Of a DNA stretch of 7,538 bases, positions 1-5,401 are shown in pieces. The notes under the pieces were generated by a model. The model made no database searches. It was not told the origin of the DNA and saw only the letters and a list, made by a program, of their open reading frames with translations. Origin of the DNA: CAYNGH01 sp964396845 (lineage in GTDB: Bacteria; Vulcanimicrobiota; JAJTBE01; CAYNGH01); assembly GCA_964396845.1 (NCBI GenBank), contig CAYNGH010000159.1:1-7538 (forward strand). Direction: 5' to 3'. Made by a program: the position numbers and the translations under genes. Numbering within the stretch: position 1 is the stretch's first letter; every line of letters starts with the position of its first letter.

Positions 1-1287
1 ACCTCCGGGGCAGTCCTCACCGCAGAGGATATCGGGCCTTCCTTTACCAAAGACAGGGTCCTGGGGCTGGGAGAACTGATGGATTTCCCCGGAGTGCTGG
101 GAAAAAATCCCCATGTTCTGCGAAAACTCAATGTGGAGGGAGTCCGGCGCATCGACGGCCACGCGCCGGGAGTGTCGGGAAAGTCCCTCTATGCCTACAT
201 TGCAGCAGGGGCAGTATCGGATCACGAATGCACCACATACGAAGAAGCTCTGGAAAAACTTCGCCTGGGCATGTATATCATGATCCGGGAAGGCTCCGTA
301 ACCAGGGATCTCCAGGCTCTGCTTCCCCTGGTGACTCCCGTCAACATGCGCCGGTGCATGTTTGTCACCGATGACCGGGAGCCTATGGACCTGGTGGGTG
401 AAGGCCATATGAGCTTCGTGGTGAAAAAGGCCGTAAGGATGGGGATGGATCCCACCGTTGCCATTGCCATGGCCTCCATCAATACCGCCGAATATTTTGG
501 ACTCAAGAACCTGGGCGCAGTGGCCCCGGGCTATATCGCAGACCTTCTGGCCATCGAGGATTTTGACAGCATGAAGGTGACCCACGTGTTCAAAAAGGGG
601 AACCTCGTGGCAATGGACGGGAAACCCCTGTTCACATCCCAGAGGCTGGACCCCACACCGGTTATGAACACCGTCAACCTGCCTCCCCTGTCGGATGATT
701 CCTTCAGGGTGGATGCAAAGGGTGAATATATCAATGTAATCGGCCTGGTGCCGGATCAGATTATCACCCGGAAGTTGAAGATGAAGGCGAAGATTGTTGA
801 CGGCGAGGCAGTGGCGGATCCGGAGAATGATATACTGAAAATGGTGGTGGTGGAACGGCACAACGCCACCGGGAACATCGGCAAGAGTTTCGCCACGGGT
901 TTTGGCATCCGACGGGGCGCTCTGGCTTCCACCGTGGGACATGATTCCCACAATCTGATAATTCTTGGACACAATGATCAGGATATGATCACTGCCGCCC
1001 GCCGGGTTGGCGAACTGCAGGGAGGTCAGGTGGTGGTAGTTGACGGTCAGGTGAAAGCAGAGTTGCCACTGCCCCTGGGAGGGCTGATGTCGGACATGAG
1101 CCTTGAGGATGTGAAGAATCGGCTGGATGAACTGGATCGTATCACCAGGGATCTGGGGGCAAAGGTTCCCCATCCCTTCATGACCTTGAGCTTCATGGCT
1201 CTGCCGGTGATTCCCCAGCTGAAGGTAACGGATCGCGGTCTGGTGGATGTGGAGAAATTCGATTTCATCGACTTGTTTGATGCCTGA
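1..1287 (+). CDS. ade: Adenine deaminase, 5'-truncated by window edge
   Basis: This cytoplasmic metal-dependent amidohydrolase converts adenine to hypoxanthine and ammonia in purine salvage. The frame is open from base 1, so the gene starts upstream; 428 residues are visible. The family is usually about 560-600 residues, so the missing part should hold the N-terminal HxH metal motif. Visible signatures, numbered from the first codon, are TSGA (1-4), the GLGELMDFPGV stretch before and after Met27, DGHAPG (His54), SDHEC (Asp74, His75, Glu76) and TDDREP (Asp124, Asp125). The order and spacing of these are typical of adenine deaminase. The second half is the Ade C-terminal domain, with the GHDSHN motif and a glycine-rich LPLGGLMSD segment. 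The ATG at 79 is internal, because family-specific motifs continue upstream of it. No frameshift is seen. Identification is from family knowledge and hand-read motifs, and is secure. Confidence 0.95.
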   Translation, partial: TSGAVLTAEDIGPSFTKDRVLGLGELMDFPGVLGKNPHVLRKLNVEGVRRIDGHAPGVSGKSLYAYIAAGAVSDHECTTYEEALEKLRLGMYIMIREGSVTRDLQALLPLVTPVNMRRCMFVTDDREPMDLVGEGHMSFVVKKAVRMGMDPTVAIAMASINTAEYFGLKNLGAVAPGYIADLLAIEDFDSMKVTHVFKKGNLVAMDGKPLFTSQRLDPTPVMNTVNLPPLSDDSFRVDAKGEYINVIGLVPDQIITRKLKMKAKIVDGEAVADPENDILKMVVVERHNATGNIGKSFATGFGIRRGALASTVGHDSHNLIILGHNDQDMITAARRVGELQGGQVVVVDGQVKAELPLPLGGLMSDMSLEDVKNRLDELDRITRDLGAKVPHPFMTLSFMALPVIPQLKVTDRGLVDVEKFDFIDLFDA

Positions 1288-1334
1288 TTATGGAGGAAAT
1301 GACTTGGGTTCATCGAAACTTTAGTTAATTTTAC

Positions 1335-1340
1335 AGGAGG
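1335..1340 (+). promoter_or_regulatory. Strong ribosome binding site of the 64-aa membrane protein
   Basis: A perfect AGGAGG lies 8 bases before the ATG at 1349. It is the main reason to accept this very short gene as real and to choose this start. Confidence 0.8.
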
Positions 1341-1348
1341 TTTCATTT

Positions 1349-1543
1349 ATGGACAAGGAAACTTTTGCTTGGCTTACCCTGGGATTTGGAGTGGGTCTAT
1401 TAGTCACCGCGGCAGTCATATATACACAGATACAGGAAGACAACCGCAGACATCAGGACCCCAGACTGGGCAAGGCGGAGGCCCTTCTGGACGAGGCGGA
1501 AAGACTCCTCAACAATGCCAGGAAATCCGGGGCATCTGCTTGA
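1349..1543 (+). CDS. Small single-pass membrane protein, 64 aa, unknown function
   Basis: I do not recognise a named family. Residues 6-26 form one hydrophobic segment with glycines at 12, 14 and 16 (LGFGVGLL), a small-residue face suited to helix packing. A charged polar stretch follows (residues 29-42). Residues 43-60 form a short amphipathic helix with leucines and alanines in a heptad-like pattern and many Glu and Arg residues, so a coiled coil is plausible. The overall plan resembles YtxH-like small membrane proteins, but this is only a likeness. The perfect AGGAGG supports expression. It lies 61 bases after adenine deaminase and before a terminator-like hairpin, so it may be the last gene of that transcript. 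A second frame overlaps it (1369-1557) but has no ribosome binding site and a composition unlike a protein. Confidence 0.75.
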   Translation: MDKETFAWLTLGFGVGLLVTAAVIYTQIQEDNRRHQDPRLGKAEALLDEAERLLNNARKSGASA

Positions 1544-1576
1544 GGGGATTTTCCTGACAGTAGAGAATCAACCGGG

Positions 1577-1609
1577 GAAGAATTCGTCTTGGCGGATTCT
1601 TCTTTGTTT
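1577..1609 (+). terminator. Intrinsic terminator-like hairpin just upstream of surE
   Basis: The arms GAAGAATTCG (1577-1586) and CGGATTCTTC (1593-1602) form a 10-pair stem with one G-U pair and a 6-base loop. TTTGTTT follows directly. This would end the upstream ade/membrane-protein transcript. It finishes only 20 bases before the surE ATG, which leaves no room for a promoter between them. It could therefore act as a leader hairpin or attenuator for surE. The stem is only moderately GC-rich, so termination may be partial. Confidence 0.65.
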
Positions 1610-1629
1610 ATCACCATTAAGGAGCTTTT

Positions 1630-2433
1630 ATGACTGGCTCAACTGAGGGACTGAGGATACTGGTTACCAACGATGACGGGGTAAATTCCCCCGGCATCAT
1701 TGCTCTGGCAAGATCCATGGCAAAACTTGGCGAAGTGGTGGTGGTGGCCCCGGATCGGGAGCGATCCGCCATCGGCCATGGCCTTACCTTTTTTCACCCG
1801 GTACGCCTTCGCAGTATGGGGCTGGCGGATGGGATTTCATTTTACAATACCGATGGCACCCCTACTGACTGCGTGGTGCTGGGGCTTCGTCATGTGATGA
1901 AGGGAAGAGTGGATTTACTGGTGTCGGGAATCAACCGTGGGGCTAATATGGGCGACGACATAACCTATTCCGGGACCGTGGCCGCGGCCATGGAAGGAGC
2001 CATCAACAGGATACCATCCATGGCGGTGAGCCTTGCTTCATATACCCGGGAGGATTATGATACTGCTGCATATTTTGCCAGGCTTGTTGCCGGGGATCTC
2101 CTGCAGAATCCTCTTCCTGATGGAGTGTTTCTGAATGTGAATGTTCCGGATCTGCCCTTGGAAGAAATTGCAGGGATCAGAGCCACTTCCCAGGGAAGAA
2201 CCAGATATTCCCAGCAGGTTGACCATCGCAGGGATCCCTGGGGCGGTGAATACTTCTGGATCTGGGGACATCCACCCCAGGGAGTGCCTGGTGAGGGGAC
2301 CGATTTTGAGGCTGTTAAGAACAGGTATGTATCAGTTACTCCTCTGCACCTGTCCATGACCAGAGAGGAATATCTCGATTCCTTGAGAAACTGGAATGTT
2401 GTGAAAAATCACCGGAGGGAGGATTCTCCTTGA
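1630..2433 (+). CDS. surE: 5'/3'-nucleotidase SurE
   Basis: SurE is a divalent-metal-dependent phosphatase that removes phosphate from nucleoside 5'- and 3'-monophosphates and acts in stress survival and nucleotide balance. The N-terminal NDDG motif (Asn14, Asp15, Asp16) follows the first beta strand. Ser46 lies in the DRERSAIGHG segment and Asn102 in SGIN. These match the four metal ligands of the family (two Asp, Ser, Asn). The SGINRG, NMGDD and YSGTVAAAMEG blocks and the late VSVTPL motif are also diagnostic. Length is 267 residues, against about 250 for the family, with the excess in a charged C-terminal tail. The start is set by AAGGAG (1619-1624), 5 bases before the ATG. Its TGA overlaps the TTG start of the next gene, so it heads a coupled three-gene unit. 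Confidence 0.96.
   Translation: MTGSTEGLRILVTNDDGVNSPGIIALARSMAKLGEVVVVAPDRERSAIGHGLTFFHPVRLRSMGLADGISFYNTDGTPTDCVVLGLRHVMKGRVDLLVSGINRGANMGDDITYSGTVAAAMEGAINRIPSMAVSLASYTREDYDTAAYFARLVAGDLLQNPLPDGVFLNVNVPDLPLEEIAGIRATSQGRTRYSQQVDHRRDPWGGEYFWIWGHPPQGVPGEGTDFEAVKNRYVSVTPLHLSMTREEYLDSLRNWNVVKNHRREDSP
2416..2422 (+). promoter_or_regulatory. Ribosome binding site that fixes a TTG start at 2430
   Basis: AGGGAGG inside the end of surE lies 7 bases before the TTG at 2430. No ATG near this position would keep the signal peptide, so this site decides the start of the exported protein. Confidence 0.7.
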
Positions 2434-2984
2434 AAAAGTTTTATGCATTGCTGTTGTTGATTCTATCGGTGTCTGTTTCATTTGCCCAGGCAGAAGAATA
2501 CAAGCCCGACCGCTGGGATGAACTGGCAAAGGTTGTCCATTACTCAGTCAAACAGGAAGGCGAAATAAAAGGGATGCTCAGCCGGGAGCGTCACCGGATA
2601 CTCCGGGCCAGATCCGAGGCTGCCGAGAAGGTATTGAAGATCCTCAAGCCCCAACAGCGATCCAGGTGGGATTCCCTTTACCGCAGTGCCGATCGGGAAG
2701 GGGGCTATGTGGGCAACTTCAAGAAACGCCAGCTGATCAATCCTGTTTACCTGTCCCGGGTGTTTACATTGGATGGTGACCAGTCGAGGTTTCTTTATTA
2801 TATCTTCTGGGATTACAGTCGCCAGGTGGAAAGAATCCGCACTGATACCCGTCAGGGGTTGGAAAGAACTTTATCGGGGTTCCAGATGAACCAGTGGGAT
2901 CGGGCCATGAATCGACGGGTGGATCAGGAGGCAGCTCGACAGGAACAGAAGAGAGTCGAAAAATTAATGGAAGATAAGGAGTGA
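2430..2984 (+). CDS. Exported helical protein with duplicated LTxxQ-like modules (possibly Spy/CpxP-like)
   Basis: This 184-residue protein has a Sec signal peptide: Lys2-Lys3, a hydrophobic core (about residues 4-18), and a likely cut after AQA (residue 21). The mature part is highly charged, helical and lacks cysteine. It contains two copies of a module at a constant offset of 76 residues. Copy one has Gln42, Arg61, Leu72, Gln76 and Trp80-Asp81; copy two has Gln118, Arg137, Leu148, Gln152 and Trp156-Asp157. LKPQQ (72-76) and LSGFQ (148-152), plus LDGDQ (114-118), have the spacing of the LTxxQ motif of periplasmic Spy/CpxP/ZraP proteins. That relationship is my inference from motif spacing, not a recognised match. 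The TTG start overlaps the surE stop in a TTGA, and the ATP-grasp gene follows after 4 bases, so all three are probably co-translated. The next in-frame ATG, codon 49, would remove the signal peptide. Confidence 0.85.
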   Translation: MKKFYALLLLILSVSVSFAQAEEYKPDRWDELAKVVHYSVKQEGEIKGMLSRERHRILRARSEAAEKVLKILKPQQRSRWDSLYRSADREGGYVGNFKKRQLINPVYLSRVFTLDGDQSRFLYYIFWDYSRQVERIRTDTRQGLERTLSGFQMNQWDRAMNRRVDQEAARQEQKRVEKLMEDKE

Positions 2985-2988
2985 TATC

Positions 2989-3942
2989 ATGAAAATGATA
3001 GGTTTTCTCACAGGCAAGGAAGAGCCGTTTACTTCTGATATGATAAGGCGTATCAAGGCTATCGGCAATGGCGAGGTGGTGGCGGATTTGTGTCCGGTGC
3101 CTCAACTTTCCCTGGATATGGAAATCCCCTATTCCCTGATAATCGACCGGATATCCCATGTGATGCCTTATTACCTGCAGTATGCCCAGAAGGCTATGAT
3201 GGGAGGGACATATGTGATCAATAATCCTTTCCGGTTTTATGTGGACAAGTTTTATGGATATGCCCTGGCAAAGGAGATTGGCGTGCCGGTGCCCAGAACA
3301 GTCCTTCTTCCTCCCAGGGAGCAACGCAAATCCATGGATGCCGAAGACTTGAAGAATCTTGTGTTTCCCCTAAACTGGCAGGAGATTGTGGATTACATCG
3401 GGTTTCCTGCATTTTTCAAGCCTGCTGACGGCTGGGGCTGGCGGGATGTTTACAAGGTTGAGAGCTTTGATGAGCTGATGCATTACTACAGCCAGTCTGG
3501 CTCCACTCTGATGCTTCTTCAGGAAGCGGTTCACTATGATCATTATGTCCGGTGTTTCTGCCTGGGACGAAAACACACCCTGCCCATCAAGTATCTCACC
3601 GATGCGCCCTTCCACGAGCAATATGTGGTGGATCATTCCCACCTGACCCCCCGGCAGGGACAGTTAGTGCATGAATATGCCTGCGCCATATCCGACAGGC
3701 TGGACTTTGATATGAACGTATGCGAGTTTGCCTTCCGTGATGGAGAACCGGTGGCCATTGACTTTACCAATATGGTTCCCGATACCAATCCTGAATCCAT
3801 CCGCTGGCATTATTATGAATGGGTAATTGAAACTCTTTCAAAGGTCGCGGTAGAATATGTCCAGAATCCTCCCTTCCCGGGAGTCTGGCCGTCGGTGGTG
3901 CCGTTGTATCAGCAGAAATTCAAAACCCCGGTAAATATTTGA
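2989..3942 (+). CDS. ATP-grasp ligase-like enzyme, substrate unknown
   Basis: This 317-residue protein is probably cytoplasmic, with no signal peptide or membrane segment. It has ATP-grasp hallmarks in order: VINNP (76-80) and VDKFYG (85-90) at the entry to the fold; AFFKPADGWGW (141-151) with the ATP-binding Lys144 and glycine-bearing loop; the hinge strand LLQEAV (176-181) with Glu179; DHYVRC with Arg188; and the metal-site strands CEF (Glu246) and AIDFTN (Asp258, Asn261). Such enzymes join a carboxylate to an amine or thiol through an acyl-phosphate. The arrangement is RimK-like, but the first 70 residues and the aromatic-rich end (RWHYYEW) match no named ligase I recall. AAGGAG lies 7 bases before the ATG; a second ATG two codons later is less well spaced. 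It is the last gene before a strong terminator. No peptide substrate or partner gene is evident nearby. Confidence 0.85.
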   Translation: MKMIGFLTGKEEPFTSDMIRRIKAIGNGEVVADLCPVPQLSLDMEIPYSLIIDRISHVMPYYLQYAQKAMMGGTYVINNPFRFYVDKFYGYALAKEIGVPVPRTVLLPPREQRKSMDAEDLKNLVFPLNWQEIVDYIGFPAFFKPADGWGWRDVYKVESFDELMHYYSQSGSTLMLLQEAVHYDHYVRCFCLGRKHTLPIKYLTDAPFHEQYVVDHSHLTPRQGQLVHEYACAISDRLDFDMNVCEFAFRDGEPVAIDFTNMVPDTNPESIRWHYYEWVIETLSKVAVEYVQNPPFPGVWPSVVPLYQQKFKTPVNI

Positions 3943-3964
3943 GCTTTTCCTTTGAAAACTGTTC

Positions 3965-3989
3965 AAAGCCCCCATCCGGGGGCTTTTTT
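3965..3989 (+). terminator. Strong intrinsic terminator after the ATP-grasp gene
   Basis: AAAGCCCCC (3965-3973) pairs perfectly with GGGGGCTTT (3978-3986) around a 4-base ATCC loop, and the T run extends to 3989. It ends the surE unit 22 bases after the last stop codon. A second 7-pair hairpin just upstream (CTTTGAA 3950-3956 with TTCAAAG 3962-3968) shares the AAAG at 3965-3968. The base of the terminator stem and this upstream hairpin therefore cannot both form fully. Confidence 0.93.
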
Positions 3990-4048
3990 GTGGAGGATTT
4001 AACCTGCGGGTAAAGAAAACTCCCTCATCAAGATATGGAGTTCTGATT

Positions 4049-4918
4049 ATGAACAGCCCCAGTTTTTTGCCAAAAATCCTTGCCGTTTTAATGTTGATAT
4101 TTCTACTATTTTCCATGGACGGCCCTGTCATGGCCCAGGATGAAGATACGATTTGGGAAAGCCAGGAATTATCTGACAGGATGTCAGGTAGCTATGAAGA
4201 GTCCATTGAGAGGATCCTTGAGCAGGGATATTCCCGCATGGCACGCGGTGAGCTGGACGAGGCCAGGGATTTGTTCGAAAGGGCGGATCGGCTGAGGCCT
4301 GGCAACGGGGATGTCAAGAAGGCTCTGGGAGATTATTTCCTCCGTATCGGAATGTATCAAAAAGCCGTCGAAAGCTATGAGCAATCGTTGTTGCATCAGG
4401 GAGATCCTGTGAGGCTCAATTTTCTCATTGGAAAATGCTACTTTCTGGATCGGAATTATCCGAAAGCCGTGGAGCATCTTGAGAAGCTCAGCACTACTCT
4501 TCCCGACGGACATGAAGCCGAATATCATCATATTCTGGGGGAATCTCTTCTTCGGACGGGACAGCTTGACCGGGCGGAAAAAAGCCTCGATATGGCCATA
4601 AGACTTGATGGGAATCTTCTGGATGCTCATATGGGTCTTGGTCAGATATACCAGGAGCGCGGGGTGTTCAGAAAAGCCAGGGAACATTATCGAATAATTC
4701 TCAATCACAAGGATGCCGACGGCAGTATGAAGGCTCATGTGGAAAAACAGCTCCGGGAGATGTCATCACAGGCTTTTCAAAAGCGAAGCTGGCAGTTGAT
4801 GGTTCCTCTGGGGGTTTTTGTTATAATTATCCCCTTGTTTTTTATCCTCAAGAAGAAACGGGAAAGATACGGTGAAAAGTATGAGGAAGAGGAAGAAGTT
4901 GAGGATTTTTACGGCTAA
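4049..4918 (+). CDS. Exported, membrane-anchored TPR protein, candidate cell-wall scaffold
   Basis: This 289-residue protein has a signal peptide (hydrophobic residues 10-22, likely cut after VMA at 29). It then has about five tetratricopeptide repeats at near-exact 34-residue spacing (roughly 54-87, 88-121, 122-155, 156-189, 190-223). Each carries the usual G-Y/F, A and P pattern, for example GELDEARDLFERA (67-79) and GMYQKAVESYEQS (101-113). A C-terminal membrane helix (about 248-267) is followed by a Lys/Arg stop signal and a cytoplasmic tail with a run of five Glu (279-283). The predicted topology puts the repeats outside, or in the periplasm, and the acidic tail inside. GGAG lies 8 bases before the ATG. 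It is the first gene after the terminator and lies 39 bases before the FHA gene. The role as a binding platform for wall synthesis is inferred from the neighbours; no specific partner is shown. Confidence 0.88.
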   Translation: MNSPSFLPKILAVLMLIFLLFSMDGPVMAQDEDTIWESQELSDRMSGSYEESIERILEQGYSRMARGELDEARDLFERADRLRPGNGDVKKALGDYFLRIGMYQKAVESYEQSLLHQGDPVRLNFLIGKCYFLDRNYPKAVEHLEKLSTTLPDGHEAEYHHILGESLLRTGQLDRAEKSLDMAIRLDGNLLDAHMGLGQIYQERGVFRKAREHYRIILNHKDADGSMKAHVEKQLREMSSQAFQKRSWQLMVPLGVFVIIIPLFFILKKKRERYGEKYEEEEEVEDFYG

Positions 4919-4942
4919 GGAAAGCAACCGGCATCAGATGGC

Positions 4943-4948
4943 GAGGTG
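4943..4948 (+). promoter_or_regulatory. Ribosome binding site that sets the FHA gene start at 4958
   Basis: GAGGTG lies 9 bases before the ATG at 4958. The alternative GTG at 4946 falls inside this site and has no ribosome binding site of its own, so 4958 is preferred. Confidence 0.65.
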
Positions 4949-4957
4949 TTGAGTCCC

Positions 4958-5401
4958 ATGGAGATTTTTTTTGGCTTTTCCCGGCTTGCGTTTCTTGTTC
5001 TTCTGGCTCTGTTTCTTCTGGAGCTGATTAGGGTCTTGAACCGGGACATCAACCGCAGAGCTGCCCCGGGGCCTGATGAAGTCCTTGTCCGGGTGGAGTT
5101 CATCTCGGGGGATGATATGGGAAAAGTATCAGTCTTTCCCATACGCGAGGGTCTGACCATTGGCCGGAGCGAAGAAAACCGCTGTGTTATCAGGGATCCT
5201 TTTGTTTCAACCTTCCATGCAACAGTTATTCCCAAGGGCCGGGATCTGATTCTCACTGATCAGAAAAGCCGAAACGGCACCATCCACAATGATGTCAAGC
5301 TGGACCCCGGACAGCAGGTGAGGCTGAAGACAGGCGATAAAATCGTCATCGGCCCTGCCATAATAACTGTTGCCCCTGATGGAGGGGAGGCCATGTCTTG
5401 A
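4958..5401 (+). CDS. Membrane-anchored FHA-domain protein (FhaB-like architecture)
   Basis: From the ATG at 4958 the protein has 147 residues. An N-terminal membrane helix (about 5-24) is followed by a basic stretch (RDINRR). A single forkhead-associated domain occupies about residues 42-138, facing the cytoplasm. The phosphothreonine-binding signature is complete: IGRS (Arg70), STFHA (Ser84, His87) and SRNGT (Arg105, Asn106), then the closing strands with GDKIVIG. FHA domains bind phosphothreonine peptides, so the likely ligand is a protein phosphorylated by a Ser/Thr kinase. A TM-plus-FHA protein of about 150 residues next to a SEDS gene and a PbpA-type gene parallels mycobacterial FhaB, which works in wall synthesis and division. 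Its TGA overlaps the TTG start of the SEDS gene. No kinase or phosphatase gene is visible in the window. Confidence 0.93.
   Translation: MEIFFGFSRLAFLVLLALFLLELIRVLNRDINRRAAPGPDEVLVRVEFISGDDMGKVSVFPIREGLTIGRSEENRCVIRDPFVSTFHATVIPKGRDLILTDQKSRNGTIHNDVKLDPGQQVRLKTGDKIVIGPAIITVAPDGGEAMS
5381..5390 (+). promoter_or_regulatory. Purine-rich ribosome binding site for the SEDS gene TTG start
   Basis: GGAGGGGAGG within the 3' end of the FHA gene lies 7 bases before the TTG at 5398. The ATG at 5410 is 19 bases away and has no good site of its own, so the TTG is the better start. Confidence 0.65.

Noticed and set aside
1288..1348. Possible promoter or riboswitch between ade and the small membrane protein
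   Set aside because: Only weak TTGGGT/TAATTT hexamers are present and no structured aptamer-like sequence is visible. A purine riboswitch, if any, would lie upstream of ade outside the window.
2764..3324. Minus-strand open frame of 186 codons across the exported-protein and ATP-grasp genes
   Set aside because: It lies opposite two well-supported + strand genes, has no ribosome binding site noted, and shows no domain.
3988..4016. Possible promoter for the TPR operon (TTGTGG, 17-base spacer, TAAAGA)
   Set aside because: Spacing is ideal but each hexamer matches consensus at only 3 of 6 positions, too weak to list as a feature, although a promoter is expected in this gap.
4184..4738. Minus-strand open frame of 184 codons opposite the TPR gene
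   Set aside because: It is antisense to clear TPR repeats, and its translation has no recognisable motif.
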